From contig NZ_KZ300476.1 in NCBI RefSeq assembly GCF_002514735.1, forward strand, positions 496,001 to 560,000: 64,000 nucleotides of DNA. The letters run 5' to 3'. The position numbers and the translations under genes are program-made. The stretch comes from Sediminicola luteus. Lineage in GTDB: Bacteria > Bacteroidota > Bacteroidia > Flavobacteriales > Flavobacteriaceae. Numbering within the stretch: the first letter of the stretch is position 1; every line of letters starts with the position of its first letter. Positions 43,982 to 54,000 of the stretch are shown in pieces. The notes beneath the pieces are model-generated. The model had not been told where the DNA came from. It saw nothing but the letters and a program-made list of their open reading frames with translations, and did no database searches.

Positions 43982-44378
43982 ATACCCAGTCGACAAATCG
44001 GAAGCAGAGTGGCAAGAGCAATTAGACGACATGGCTTTCCATGTCTTAAGGAACAAAGGCACGGAGCGCCCATTTACTGGGGAGTATGACCTGCATTTCG
44101 AAGACGGAAAATACCATTGCAAGGGCTGCGGAACCCTCCTTTTTGCAAGTTCCCATAAATACAATAGCGGCTGTGGCTGGCCGGCTTTTGACCAAGCCGA
44201 ACCCGGAAGCATTGAATACATCCGAGACACTACGCATGGCATGATCCGAACCGAAACGGTCTGTGCCAATTGCGGCGGTCATTTGGGCCACGTTTTTAAT
44301 GACGGCCCCAGGGAAACTACCGGACAGCGCTACTGTATAAATTCGGCCAGTTTGCACTTTAACAAACAAAATGACTAA
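43974..44378 (+). CDS. msrB: Cytosolic peptide-methionine (R)-S-oxide reductase
   Basis: A 134-residue MsrB without signal peptide, starting at ATG 43974 (MSKYPVDKSEAEWQEQL). Zinc Cys pairs CKGC and CANC, recycling Cys in SGCGWPAF and catalytic Cys in RYCINSASL are all present. It is the cytoplasmic counterpart of the exported enzyme immediately upstream, and the eight-base overlap suggests coupled translation. Confidence 0.94.
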   Translation: MSKYPVDKSEAEWQEQLDDMAFHVLRNKGTERPFTGEYDLHFEDGKYHCKGCGTLLFASSHKYNSGCGWPAFDQAEPGSIEYIRDTTHGMIRTETVCANCGGHLGHVFNDGPRETTGQRYCINSASLHFNKQND

Positions 44379-44390
44379 AACCTAACCGAC

Positions 44391-44921
44391 TTGGATTATA
44401 TTCCGCATTTTTTAGAAACCACGAGAAAGGAATTCGAACGTTTTAAAACCATGGGCGAACGTACCTTTGAACAACTAAGCGAACAAGAAATCCATTTTAC
44501 CTATGCACCCGACGATTTAAGTGTGGCCTTAATCGTTAAACATATGGTTGGCAATATGCTTAGTAGGTGGACCAACTTTTTGACCGAAGATGGGGAAAAA
44601 GACTGGCGTAACCGGGAAACGGAATTTGAAGCCCCCTATAGCACCAAAGCTGAAATGTTGGCGGCTTGGGAAACCGGATGGTCTTGTTTATTCAACGCCA
44701 TGGAGAGTATAAATCAAAACAACATGGACAAGCAGGTTTTTATAAGGGGACAAGCACACACTATTACCCAAGCCTTGCTCAGGCAACTAGCCCATTATCC
44801 ATCCCATATTGGGCAAATTATGTATTTAGGCAAAAGTATAAAAGGAGCCCAATGGCAAAGCCTATCCATTCCCAAAGGCGAATCGGAGGCCTTCAACAAG
44901 AAAATGTTCAACACCAATTAG
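44391..44921 (+). CDS. DUF1572 (DinB-like) protein
   Basis: A 176-residue four-helix-bundle protein. It starts at TTG 44391 (MDYIPHFLETTRKEFERF); no upstream in-frame ATG exists. Putative metal ligands of the DinB fold are His in IVKHMVGNM (about residue 50) and the histidines in LAHYPSHIGQI (about 138). DinB-like proteins include metal-dependent thiol transferases; the role of this branch is unknown. It lies 12 bases after the second msrB, so a role in thiol or redox chemistry is possible. Confidence 0.9.
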   Translation: MDYIPHFLETTRKEFERFKTMGERTFEQLSEQEIHFTYAPDDLSVALIVKHMVGNMLSRWTNFLTEDGEKDWRNRETEFEAPYSTKAEMLAAWETGWSCLFNAMESINQNNMDKQVFIRGQAHTITQALLRQLAHYPSHIGQIMYLGKSIKGAQWQSLSIPKGESEAFNKKMFNTN

Positions 44922-45085
44922 CCAATCAATCATGAGGGCTATTGCATCAATTTAAGTACACCAGAACAAAAAAGGATGTTTTTGTATTTTATGCGCAAAA
45001 GTTAGGGTAAAATCATTGTTCATACCCGTGGTTTTCATTACATTAGTCCAAGACATTACTGTCCAAAAACAAAACGCACACTATA

Positions 45086-46027
45086 ATGAAAACCACTAAA
45101 CTTTTCCTATTTCTATCTCTGCTGGTCTTAGGCCATGGCTTGCTATTCGCACAAGACGTTACTACGGTTGAAGCTATTGATGAAAACATAGGGGAAAATC
45201 TCGACTTGGAAGCTGTTGCCTCCGTCTTTACTGATTCAGAAGACTTAGAAGACTTCGAAAAACGATTGAACGACCCTAAAACCCAAATATCCAATCTAGA
45301 CCTTAACGGTGATGGTGAAGTCGATTACTTACGTGTATTGGAAAGTTCCAAAGACAATACCCATGTGGTCACCATTCAGGCCGTAATCGGTAAAAATCAG
45401 TTTCAGGACGTAGCCACAATAGATGTGGAAAAAGACGATAAAGGCGAAACCACCGTACAAGTTGTAGGCGATGTACATATGTATGGCCCTGGTTATATCG
45501 TCCATCCGATTTATGTACGTCCTCCCGTCATAATCATCTGGTTTTGGGGGCCAGTTTACCGTCCATGGCGCTCGCCCTACTATTGGGGGTATTACCCACC
45601 CTATTACCGTCCTTGGCGGCCACATCCGAGAAATGTTTATCGTACCCAAGTAAACGTGCACGTACATAAAGACATTACTTTTAACAGAACCTCGGTAAGG
45701 CAAAGTAAAACGGCCGTAGAAATCCAACGAAAAGACAGCAAAAAAGATTATTCCAGAAACCCTTCGCAGTATAAAAAAAGTAGTGATAAGGCTGCAACTG
45801 CCAAATCCAAAGCCGGCGACACCAAATCGACTGGCAAAAAGGTAGACGACAACTGGAAAACCGCTTCGGAAAAAGCAGGTAAAGATTCTAAGGTTAAGGA
45901 TAACAAGGTTTCCGTTCCCTCAAACAAAACACCTAAATCAAAACCTAGCAGTAAACCAGCCAACAAGCCAGCGACCAAACCCAAAAGCAAACCAAAAGCC
46001 AAGCCCAAAAAAGGGCGTAAAAACTAA
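45086..46027 (+). CDS. Secreted protein with EF-hand-like motif, aromatic/proline segment and lysine-rich tail
   Basis: A 313-residue exported protein (signal peptide ending GLLFAQ, about residue 23). An EF-hand-like loop DLNGDGEVDYL is at about residue 72. Residues about 135-190 are extremely rich in Pro, Trp, Tyr and Arg (PVYRPWRSPYYWGYYPPYYR), and the last 110 residues are a repetitive Lys/Ser/Pro tail (KPKSKPKAKPKKG). No enzyme motif is visible. A basic tail of this kind may bind envelope polyanions or DNA; that is inference. Confidence 0.87.
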   Translation: MKTTKLFLFLSLLVLGHGLLFAQDVTTVEAIDENIGENLDLEAVASVFTDSEDLEDFEKRLNDPKTQISNLDLNGDGEVDYLRVLESSKDNTHVVTIQAVIGKNQFQDVATIDVEKDDKGETTVQVVGDVHMYGPGYIVHPIYVRPPVIIIWFWGPVYRPWRSPYYWGYYPPYYRPWRPHPRNVYRTQVNVHVHKDITFNRTSVRQSKTAVEIQRKDSKKDYSRNPSQYKKSSDKAATAKSKAGDTKSTGKKVDDNWKTASEKAGKDSKVKDNKVSVPSNKTPKSKPSSKPANKPATKPKSKPKAKPKKGRKN

Positions 46028-46042
46028 AAGAATTTACCTCTA

Positions 46043-46078
46043 AAAAAGAGACCCAGCTTAAATAGGGTCTCTTTTTTT
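46043..46078 (+). terminator. Terminator of the secreted EF-hand-like protein gene
   Basis: AAAAGAGACCC pairs with GGGTCTCTTTT across a ten-base loop and is followed by T residues. Confidence 0.92.
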
Positions 46079-46245
46079 GTTCTAAATCCAGCCCCCCCCA
46101 CTGCCTATAATTTAGGTGGAAGATGACATACAATAAAGTGTAACTACCACTACCATTAAGACCTTACCTTCAAATTAACCCATCTTTTTAAGATCAGTTT
46201 GGATGTGACCAGTATTACACCCCATTAAACTTCGTTTTGGTTTCG

Positions 46246-46253
46246 TACCTTTG
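46246..46253 (+). promoter_or_regulatory. -7 element of the lpdA promoter
   Basis: TACCTTTG, expected to start RNA near 46259, which gives a leader of about 120 bases. No TTG was found at the -33 spacing. Confidence 0.55.
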
Positions 46254-46379
46254 GGGCTGCAAATTTTAATTTTGCATACCAGCTTAAGGCAAGCCCTAAG
46301 CTTGGCAACCAAAAATTCCAATAGTTTCGAGTGAAAATCCGAAACAATTAATCTCGATTATCGAGTAAAACATATATAT

Positions 46380-47771
46380 ATGAGCAATTTCGATGTTATC
46401 GTATTAGGCAGTGGCCCCGGAGGTTATGTAACCGCCATTAGGGCCTCTCAATTGGGCTTGAAAACAGCCATAATCGAAAAAGAAAGCCTTGGGGGTATTT
46501 GTTTGAACTGGGGCTGTATACCCACCAAAGCCCTTTTAAAATCGGCCCAGGTTTTCGAATACCTAAAGCACGCATCGGACTATGGTTTAACCGTAGACAA
46601 TGTAGATAAAGACTTTGATGCCGTAGTAAAGCGTAGTCGTGGTGTAGCCGAATCGATGAGTAAGGGTATCGAGTTTTTGATGAAAAAGAACAAGATTACC
46701 GTAATCAACGGATACGGAAAAGTTAAACCCGGTAAAAAGGTGGCCGTAACCGATGCCGATGGTAAAGAGAGCGAATACAGTGCCTCGCATATTATCATTG
46801 CCACCGGAGCCCGTAGCCGCGAGTTACCAAGCCTTCCCCAAGATGGCAAGAAAGTAATCGGATACCGTGAGGCCATGACCCTGCCCAAGCAACCCAAGAA
46901 ATTGGTCGTTGTAGGTAGTGGCGCCATTGGTATCGAATTCGCCTATTTTTATAATGCCATGGGTAGTGAAGTTACCGTGGTAGAATATATGCCAAACATT
47001 GTTCCTGTAGAGGATGAAGATGTTTCGAAACAATTGGAACGCAGCTTTAAAAAGGCCGGCGTAAAAATCATGACCTCGGCCGAGGTTACCCAAGTAGATA
47101 CTTCAGGCAAAGGGGTTGTCGTAAGTGTAAACACCAAAAAGGGTGAAAAAACCATTGAGGCAGATGTTGTATTATCTGCTGTGGGTATCAAAACCAATAT
47201 CGAGAATATCGGACTGGAAGATGTGGGCATCATTACCGATCGCGACAAAATCTTGGTGAACGATTATTATCAAACCAATATCCCAGGATACTATGCCATT
47301 GGCGATGTAACTCCAGGACAGGCCTTGGCACACGTTGCCTCTGCCGAAGGTATCCTTTGTGTAGAAAAAATCGCCAACATGCATGTAGAACCCATCGATT
47401 ACGGTAATATACCCGGTTGTACCTACTGTATTCCTGAAGTGGCCTCTGTCGGTTTAACCGAAAAACAAGCCAAAGAGAAAGGTTACGAGCTTAAAGTGGG
47501 TAAATTTCCGTTCTCTGCCAGTGGTAAAGCCAAAGCCGCCGGTACCCCTGACGGATTCGTTAAGGTTATCTTCGATGCCAAATATGGCGAATGGTTAGGT
47601 TGCCATATGATCGGAGCCGGAGTAACCGATATGATCGCTGAGGCCGTTGTGGCACGTAAACTGGAGACCACCGGACATGAGATTTTAAAGGCGATTCACC
47701 CCCACCCTACCATGAGTGAGGCGGTTATGGAAGCCGTTGCCGATGCTTATGACGAAGTAATTCACCTCTAA
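46380..47771 (+). CDS. lpdA: Dihydrolipoyl dehydrogenase
   Basis: A 463-residue E3 flavoenzyme. The FAD site is VIVLGSGPGGYVTAIRASQ, the redox disulfide is GGICLNWGCIPTKALL (Cys about 42 and 47), the NAD domain has VVVGSGAIGIEFAYFY, and the active-site His-Glu pair is in HPHPTMSEAVMEA near the C-terminus. It reoxidises dihydrolipoamide in the pyruvate and 2-oxoglutarate dehydrogenase complexes. DUF3817 follows 10 bases on. Confidence 0.97.
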   Translation: MSNFDVIVLGSGPGGYVTAIRASQLGLKTAIIEKESLGGICLNWGCIPTKALLKSAQVFEYLKHASDYGLTVDNVDKDFDAVVKRSRGVAESMSKGIEFLMKKNKITVINGYGKVKPGKKVAVTDADGKESEYSASHIIIATGARSRELPSLPQDGKKVIGYREAMTLPKQPKKLVVVGSGAIGIEFAYFYNAMGSEVTVVEYMPNIVPVEDEDVSKQLERSFKKAGVKIMTSAEVTQVDTSGKGVVVSVNTKKGEKTIEADVVLSAVGIKTNIENIGLEDVGIITDRDKILVNDYYQTNIPGYYAIGDVTPGQALAHVASAEGILCVEKIANMHVEPIDYGNIPGCTYCIPEVASVGLTEKQAKEKGYELKVGKFPFSASGKAKAAGTPDGFVKVIFDAKYGEWLGCHMIGAGVTDMIAEAVVARKLETTGHEILKAIHPHPTMSEAVMEAVADAYDEVIHL

Positions 47772-47781
47772 GGAAAACCAT

Positions 47782-48072
47782 ATGCTAAGATCATTTAGGA
47801 TCATAGCCCTACTTGAGGGCATCTCGTACCTATTATTGTTCGGTATCGGGATGCCCTTAAAGTATTTGGCTCAAATTCCAGAACCCAACATTTATATCGG
47901 TTACGCCCACGGACTCCTTTTTGTTTTGTTCGTTGCCGTAGGATTGTTATTTACCATGGAAAGCAAATGGGGCATGAAGAACTTCTTTATTTCCTTTGTG
48001 GCCTCGCTATTGCCTTTCGGTACTTTTTGGTTAGATAAGAAGTACTTGAAGCCCCTGGCCGAAAAGGCCTGA
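47782..48072 (+). CDS. DUF3817 family membrane protein
   Basis: A 96-residue protein with three membrane segments. FRIIALLEGISYLLLFGIGMP and GYAHGLLFVLFV are the DUF3817 pattern, and FGTFWLDKKYLK the C-terminal one. Function unknown. It is cotranscribed with lpdA (10-base gap) and its stop abuts the convergent Dph6-like gene. Confidence 0.9.
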   Translation: MLRSFRIIALLEGISYLLLFGIGMPLKYLAQIPEPNIYIGYAHGLLFVLFVAVGLLFTMESKWGMKNFFISFVASLLPFGTFWLDKKYLKPLAEKA

Positions 48073-48789
48073 TCAAGGAAGTAGATCACAATACCAAAAG
48101 GCATTGTCCCAGGATACCTCAACTTGGTAGCAATCTTCGCCATCTGAGCTAGGCGTATAGCTTTTCTTAACGATTTCACCCATTTTAAAGTCCACGGCCC
48201 GATTAAAAATGGGGCCGTCGTAAACAAAGGTGTGGAATTCCCCATTTTCACCACAGGGATCTATACCATCTGGTAAATCCGAAAGAAACGAAGCGTCCAA
48301 CTCGCGCCCGCAAAAAGAGGCATCGAGCAACTTGGCATTTACACAAACGGTAATGGCCTTAAAGCCTAAGTCTAAAAACTCGGTCATTAAGGTTTTGGTA
48401 TCCTTTTTCCAAAGCGGATAATGTCCTTTAACACCAACCTCTGCCAGTTTACCATCGCGATAGGCCCGCAGGTCTTCTAGAAATATATCCCCAAAAACCG
48501 TATCTCGATAGCCTTCTGAATACAGCTCCTCCATGGTTTTACGCATAACCGCATCGTAGGTAACCATGGATACGTTTCCGGCCAAGGCTACTTTTTGTAA
48601 CGGTAGCTTTAGGGCTTGTGCTTGCCGTTCTAAAAGCCCGTTACGCAATCCATGCATGGACACCCGATCAAAATCGGTATTTACGATGGTCAGTAAACGG
48701 TCGACTTGAAGCTTGGAGCCTTGTTGGATTTTATACAAAGCCAGGGCAGAATCTTTACCCGTACTCCAGTTAAAATAAGCCTTCTTCAT
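48073..48789 (-). CDS. Dph6-related ATP pyrophosphatase
   Basis: A 238-residue N-type ATP pyrophosphatase. The PP-loop is NWSTGKDSALALY (residue 7 on); HGLRNGLLERQAQAL, YRDTVFGDIFLEDLR and DPCGENGEFHTFVYDGP are family blocks. Eukaryotic Dph6 amidates diphthine, which bacteria lack, so the bacterial substrate is unknown; an amide ligation is likely. It is 8 bases downstream of the hexosaminidase gene on the same strand. Confidence 0.92.
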   Translation of the reverse strand: MKKAYFNWSTGKDSALALYKIQQGSKLQVDRLLTIVNTDFDRVSMHGLRNGLLERQAQALKLPLQKVALAGNVSMVTYDAVMRKTMEELYSEGYRDTVFGDIFLEDLRAYRDGKLAEVGVKGHYPLWKKDTKTLMTEFLDLGFKAITVCVNAKLLDASFCGRELDASFLSDLPDGIDPCGENGEFHTFVYDGPIFNRAVDFKMGEIVKKSYTPSSDGEDCYQVEVSWDNAFWYCDLLP

Positions 48790-48797
48790 AGGCTGGG

Positions 48798-50405
48798 CTA
48801 TTTTCTATTGGCCTTAGACAAAGGTGCCGGGTATATGCCTTTGGACTTCCACAACTCCATAAACTTGGGTAACTCTGCCACAAAACCATCAAAATCTTTC
48901 TGTTTTTTGGGCGTCCAGCCAACTTCGGCATAGGCCGCAATTCTTGGAAACACCATATAATCCATATAGCCAGAGGTCGGGATCCATTCGCCCCACATTT
49001 GGCAACCCAATCCTTTGATACGGTTATGGTATTTGGTATCTAATTTCTCTGGTATTGGATTAAAGTCGTAAGCTTTTTTCAATGAGATGCTCACATAGGG
49101 ATAATCTAAATAGGTAGCCCAATTAGCCGAGTTTACGATATCATAGCCCTCTTCTGCCGCTTGGGTCATTAGTTTAATATTACCTTTCCAAAAATGCACA
49201 ACGGTACCTTTGGCCAATTCTTCTTCGGCCCCATCATCTTTTTTATATTGGTAATCGTGTATGTTCTGGCCCATAATCTCGTTCCAGCCCATCATTCGCT
49301 TTCCCTTACCTTCTAAATACTTCGAGATACGATTGGTAAAAGCTACTTGCAAATCGGCAAAAGTCTTTAATCCGTTTTCCTTCATATAGGCCTTTATCTC
49401 AGCAGAGTTCTCCCAATGATCGTATTTGGCCTCGTCTCCCCCGATATGGACCACCTCCGATGGGAATAAGGCGATTACCTCGTCCAATACATCGGTTAGA
49501 AAGTTATACACCTTAGGGTCCGATACTTTGTAGATATCTTCACTCACACCAAATTTTATAGGCACTTCTATTTTTTTACCAGAAGACCCTAACCAAGGGT
49601 AGGCGGCAATGGCTGCTGATGAATGTCCGGGCATCTCTATCTCCGGTACGATGGTTATATGCCTTTCCGCCGCATATTTTACGATTTCCTTGATTTCTTC
49701 TTGGGTGTAATACCCTTCGTGAGGCACACCAGATTGAATTTCACTACGCCATTGGTCTGGCCCCACCTGGGTACTCGGACGTGTAGACCCGATTTCGGTA
49801 AGTAATGGATACTTTTTGATTTCGATGCGCCAACCCTGATCATCTACCAAATGCCAATGGAATACATTCATTTTTAGACGGGCCATCTCGTCCAATAGTT
49901 TTTTCACCTGTTCGGCTCCTTTAAAATAGCGGCCTTCGTCCAACATAAAGGCCCGCCATGCGAACCTTGGGGCATCGTTGATGGTAACAAAAGGTAAGCT
50001 ACCGTCTGTTCCTATCAGTTGAAAAAAACTTTGCAGGCCATAAAAAAGACCGGTTTCGTTAGAAGAGCGCACGGTTACACCCTTCTTGTCTACTTTCAAG
50101 GCATAGCCGCCTTTAACATCTTGTCTACCACTATCGAGTTTGAGTCTAAGCTGGGCATCTTCTGATTTGGAAACCACGAAAACACCTCCCAAATCTTCTT
50201 GTACCGCTTGCGTATCGATATAATTTACCAAGGCGAATAAACGCATGTCATTAACATGCAGTTTCAATTGTCTATCCAATTGAAACACACTGTTTTTTTG
50301 GCTGATGTTCGCGGGTTGGGGAATTATCCGAACCTTTTCTTGTGAAAGCACCGGGTTCAGGCTAAATAGTACTACTACGAGTACACTACTTAATAAGGTC
50401 TTCAT
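48798..50405 (-). CDS. Beta-N-acetylhexosaminidase, GH20
   Basis: A 535-residue exported glycosidase (signal peptide ending NPVLSQ, about residue 21). An N-terminal GH20b domain precedes the TIM barrel, which begins near FAWRAFMLDEGRYFKG. The catalytic Asp-Glu pair is in VVHIGGDEAKYDHW (about residue 320). It removes terminal N-acetylglucosamine or N-acetylgalactosamine from chitin-type or glycoprotein chains. No SusC/SusD pair is near, so this is not part of a canonical polysaccharide locus. Confidence 0.95.
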   Translation of the reverse strand: MKTLLSSVLVVVLFSLNPVLSQEKVRIIPQPANISQKNSVFQLDRQLKLHVNDMRLFALVNYIDTQAVQEDLGGVFVVSKSEDAQLRLKLDSGRQDVKGGYALKVDKKGVTVRSSNETGLFYGLQSFFQLIGTDGSLPFVTINDAPRFAWRAFMLDEGRYFKGAEQVKKLLDEMARLKMNVFHWHLVDDQGWRIEIKKYPLLTEIGSTRPSTQVGPDQWRSEIQSGVPHEGYYTQEEIKEIVKYAAERHITIVPEIEMPGHSSAAIAAYPWLGSSGKKIEVPIKFGVSEDIYKVSDPKVYNFLTDVLDEVIALFPSEVVHIGGDEAKYDHWENSAEIKAYMKENGLKTFADLQVAFTNRISKYLEGKGKRMMGWNEIMGQNIHDYQYKKDDGAEEELAKGTVVHFWKGNIKLMTQAAEEGYDIVNSANWATYLDYPYVSISLKKAYDFNPIPEKLDTKYHNRIKGLGCQMWGEWIPTSGYMDYMVFPRIAAYAEVGWTPKKQKDFDGFVAELPKFMELWKSKGIYPAPLSKANRK

Positions 50406-50445
50406 ATAGTCTGGTTTAATGGGTCTGGTAAATAAAAAGGTTTGA

Positions 50446-50862
50446 CTACCTTAAAAAACTCTCTAAGGCCAAATCGTAACCTTTTAGCCCGAAACCGATC
50501 ACTAGACCGGCGGCCCCGGCAGCGATATACGATTGATGACGGAATTCTTCACGGGTATAAGTATTGGAAATATGCAGTTCTACTACCGGCGTTTCTATGC
50601 CTTTAACGGCATCGCCAATACCCACAGAGGTATGGGTATATGCCCCTGCATTGAGTACGATACCATCGTTATTAAAACCCACTTCATGCAACTTATCTAT
50701 AAGTTCACCCTCTATATTCGATTGGTAATACTCCAATTGCAATTGCGGGTATTTGGCCTGTAAGCCAGCAAAATAATCTTCGAAGGTAGTACTGCCATAC
50801 ACCTCGGGCTCCCTTTTTCCCAAAAGGTTTAAGTTAGGGCCGTTTATGATACAGATCTTCAT
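50446..50862 (-). CDS. aroQ: 3-dehydroquinate dehydratase, type II
   Basis: A 138-residue type II dehydroquinase starting at ATG 50862 (MKICIINGPNLNLLGKREPE). Catalytic Tyr is in EVYGSTTFE, Asn in LNAGAYTHTS and His in VELHISNTYTREEFRH. It makes 3-dehydroshikimate in aromatic amino acid synthesis. The longer frame upstream adds 27 residues that are not family-like. It lies 40 bases upstream of the hexosaminidase gene on the same strand. Confidence 0.96.
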   Translation of the reverse strand: MKICIINGPNLNLLGKREPEVYGSTTFEDYFAGLQAKYPQLQLEYYQSNIEGELIDKLHEVGFNNDGIVLNAGAYTHTSVGIGDAVKGIETPVVELHISNTYTREEFRHQSYIAAGAAGLVIGFGLKGYDLALESFLR

Positions 50863-51002
50863 GTAATGTCTTTGGTTTTTTATGGAAGCCTTAAAAGTAT
50901 AAAAAAGAAATGACCTCCCTTGCCAAAAGCTACAGGAGGCCATTCATCCACAAATCATTTCTTATGATTACTTCTCCGCATTAAAAACACGGTCTTGGCA
51001 TG

Positions 51003-51033
51003 CAATACCTTTTCAATTTGGAAAAGGATATTG
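51003..51033. repeat. Inverted repeat between aroQ and the giant surface protein
   Basis: CAATACCTTTTC pairs with GAAAAGGATATTG (one bulged base) around AATTTG. There is no T run on either strand, so it is a weak terminator candidate for the minus-strand gene ending at 51079. Confidence 0.55.
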
Positions 51034-51078
51034 ATTGGTTTTTGAGAAACACTATGCCATATTTTCGTTTTTATTTTC

Positions 51079-54000
51079 TTATCTATACAGAGTAAAATGG
51101 CCCATAATAGGATCCATAGACTTGGCACCTGCGGTCTCTTCTACTACATACCAATAGTCTCCCGAAGGCAATGGCATGCCTTCATAGGTACCATCCCAAG
51201 GTTCTAAATACCCCAAACGGGCCACCACCCGGCCATATCGATCATATATCAAGGTTACCGCACCCGGATACTGATCGATATTGGTAGGTCGCCATTCATT
51301 ATTGGTGGTGTCGCCATTGGGCGTAAAGAAATTGGGGATATATATGGGGAAAAACTCTAATTCCATGGCTAAAACCCGTTCGCAACCCGCCGCATCGCGA
51401 ACCATCATTTCATATTCACCTGTTTCCGATATGGTAAAGTCGGTGTCAGGACCAAAAAAACTATTGTTAAAACGGAATTCGTAAGGAGGTGTACCGCCAT
51501 GGGCACTTAATTTTACCGTATTTTTTACACTGGTATCTGCAACAAAGCCTAAAGGTTTTATCTCTTGTACAATAAAAGGAAGCGCTTCGGTAACACATCC
51601 ATTTTTATAAGCAATGGTCAAATGATGCTCCCCAGGGCTCAAATTATGGAAATCTGGTTCAATTTGGGTAGTTTTAGAATCATTATCCAAGGTAAACAAC
51701 ACGCCATCCAACAAGGCCGGATCCATTTCCACTTCTAAACTATTTCGTATATCATCATTAGTTTCATAACAGTAATACACCATTTTCAAGGTAGAAGTTA
51801 AATCAACGGAAGGTGCCAGCTCTACCAACACTTCGGTAACACAACCAATACTATCGCGTACATATACGGTATAGATTTTACCTCCCGATAGCCCATAAAA
51901 TGAAGTGCGATCTATTTCGTAAGCCGCATTAAAATTGGTATTCAACGCAGTTTCATAGGGTGGGTATCCGCCTTCGATATCTACATGGATCACCCCGGTA
52001 AGATCGCCCATACAAAGTTCTTCTTCTATACTGGCGGTAGCCGTTAATGGCCTTATACCCGATATACTTGCCGAGGTCTCTCCCGAACAACCGGCAGAAT
52101 CGAATATTTGTACCCTAATGTTCCGATCTTCAAAAGTGTCTTGTATATAGGTCGCTTCCGTACCTGATTGTAGCAAGGTGTCGTCGCTACTGTCGTTGGG
52201 CGTATTGGCATCCCAATAAAAATCGAAACGACTCCAAGTTCCGGTTCCTCCGGTAAGTTGTTCTACAGGTACACGAACCAAAATACCACGACTTTGTTCA
52301 CCCAAGGCGTCACAAACAGGTGGTTCAACTATGGCTTCGGGCGTACTTATCTGAGGGTATACCATTAGCTCAACCGGATCGGTCACCGCCTCACAAAACT
52401 GTCCGTCTACCTCGGACCTTGCCATACGCCTGTACCAAGTCGTTGACGTTAAACTAGGGGGCTGGTAGTGCATTTGGGTGGCGCCTTCAATATTCTCGAA
52501 ATTGATATTGTCCAAACTTTGCTGCCATTGATACGATACACTGCCATAGGACTCAGCGGCCGTACTCTCTATTAGAATCGCTGCCTGGCTATCGTAACAA
52601 ATGGGTTCCGGTGTTGCCAAAACCCCTGCAGTTACACCATTTACCTGTATTTGAACAGCATTGGTCAAGGTTTCGCAACTATTCCCGTTTAATTCAGATA
52701 TCTCTTTACGTCTAAACCAAGTAGTCCCTTCCAAAATACCTGGGTCTAGATTTTCGCTTGTTTCAGCCGGTAAATCTTCAAACTGTTGTCCATCGGTACT
52801 CATTTGCCATTGGTAACCAAGGGTACCGCTGGCCTGCGGAGTTATTTGGGATAAAATGGTCTCGACATTTTCACCCGGACACACCACCCTATCAGGACCA
52901 ATGGTACCGGGGCTAATATCATTTACAACTAATTGTACCGGATCTGTTGGGGCATTACATTGTTGGCCATCGATATCGGAAATATCTACCCGACGATACC
53001 ACATATTTTCAGAAATAGGCCCTAAGGTCAATTGGGCCAACACTTCATTGGGCAAGTCTTCAAAGTCGACCCCATTTATACTATGTTGCCATTGATATTC
53101 GATATTTCCTTGGGCCTGAGGCGGCGTCTCTGTAGTTAAAGGAACAGGGGTATCGCCATTACAATACGTATCGGCACCTGTTATGCTTCCTGGAACTATA
53201 TCATTAACACGAAGCTGAACAACATTTGTGGTATCGGAACAATAATGATTATCTCTACGAGAATTATCTATACGTCTATACCATTGGTCGTTCTCTAATA
53301 CCGGAGGAACATAATTTTCATTGTTAGCCCCAGAAATATCGGTAAAGGCAATTCCATCGTCACTACCTTGCCATTGGTATTCGGGAACACCCAAAAATCG
53401 TGTAGATGTCCCAGTACCCAATTCGCCGGGCGTGGCACCCCTACAAAGAATTTGATTACCGACAATGGTACCTTGCGCATCAATACCGTTTACCCGAATG
53501 GAAATAGTGTTTGTTTCACGCGGACAGGTTTGCCCATTAATCTGGAACAAATCCAATCTTTTGTACCAACTATCCGTGGTAATGGAAGCTACGGTTAAGT
53601 CAGGGCTAGTTTCGCCAGGTATATCGGTAAAGTTTACCCCATCTACACTACTTTGCCATTGATGTGTATAGGCATTGATCGTTATCGGTGGTGTATCTTG
53701 ATTAATTACAGTGCTTCCGTCACCTAAACAAATATAATCTGGCCCGGTGATTACCCCAGGTATATCGCCATCCGGCACATTTACATCCAAGGTTCTAATA
53801 AACTCACAAGTACTGTTTCGAACCGTCAGGGTAACGGTATAATCACCTGGTTGGGCATAGGTATGCCGAATTCTTGGGTCGATACCGGAAGACCGACTCG
53901 TTCCATCTCCAAAATCCCAGAAATACTCATCAGCCCCACCTTGGGCAAAATGCTCGGACATACTGGCATCAAACTCGAATTCAGAGGTACAAGCATCCAA

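Larger units (their letters stand above)
46028..46379. other. Intergenic region and structured leader upstream of lpdA
   Basis: It holds the terminator at 46043-46078, about 165 bases in which nothing was recognised, a TACCTTTG promoter element (46246-46253), and a leader of about 120 bases with three inverted repeats (46279-46305, 46324-46345, 46353-46365). Confidence 0.6.
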
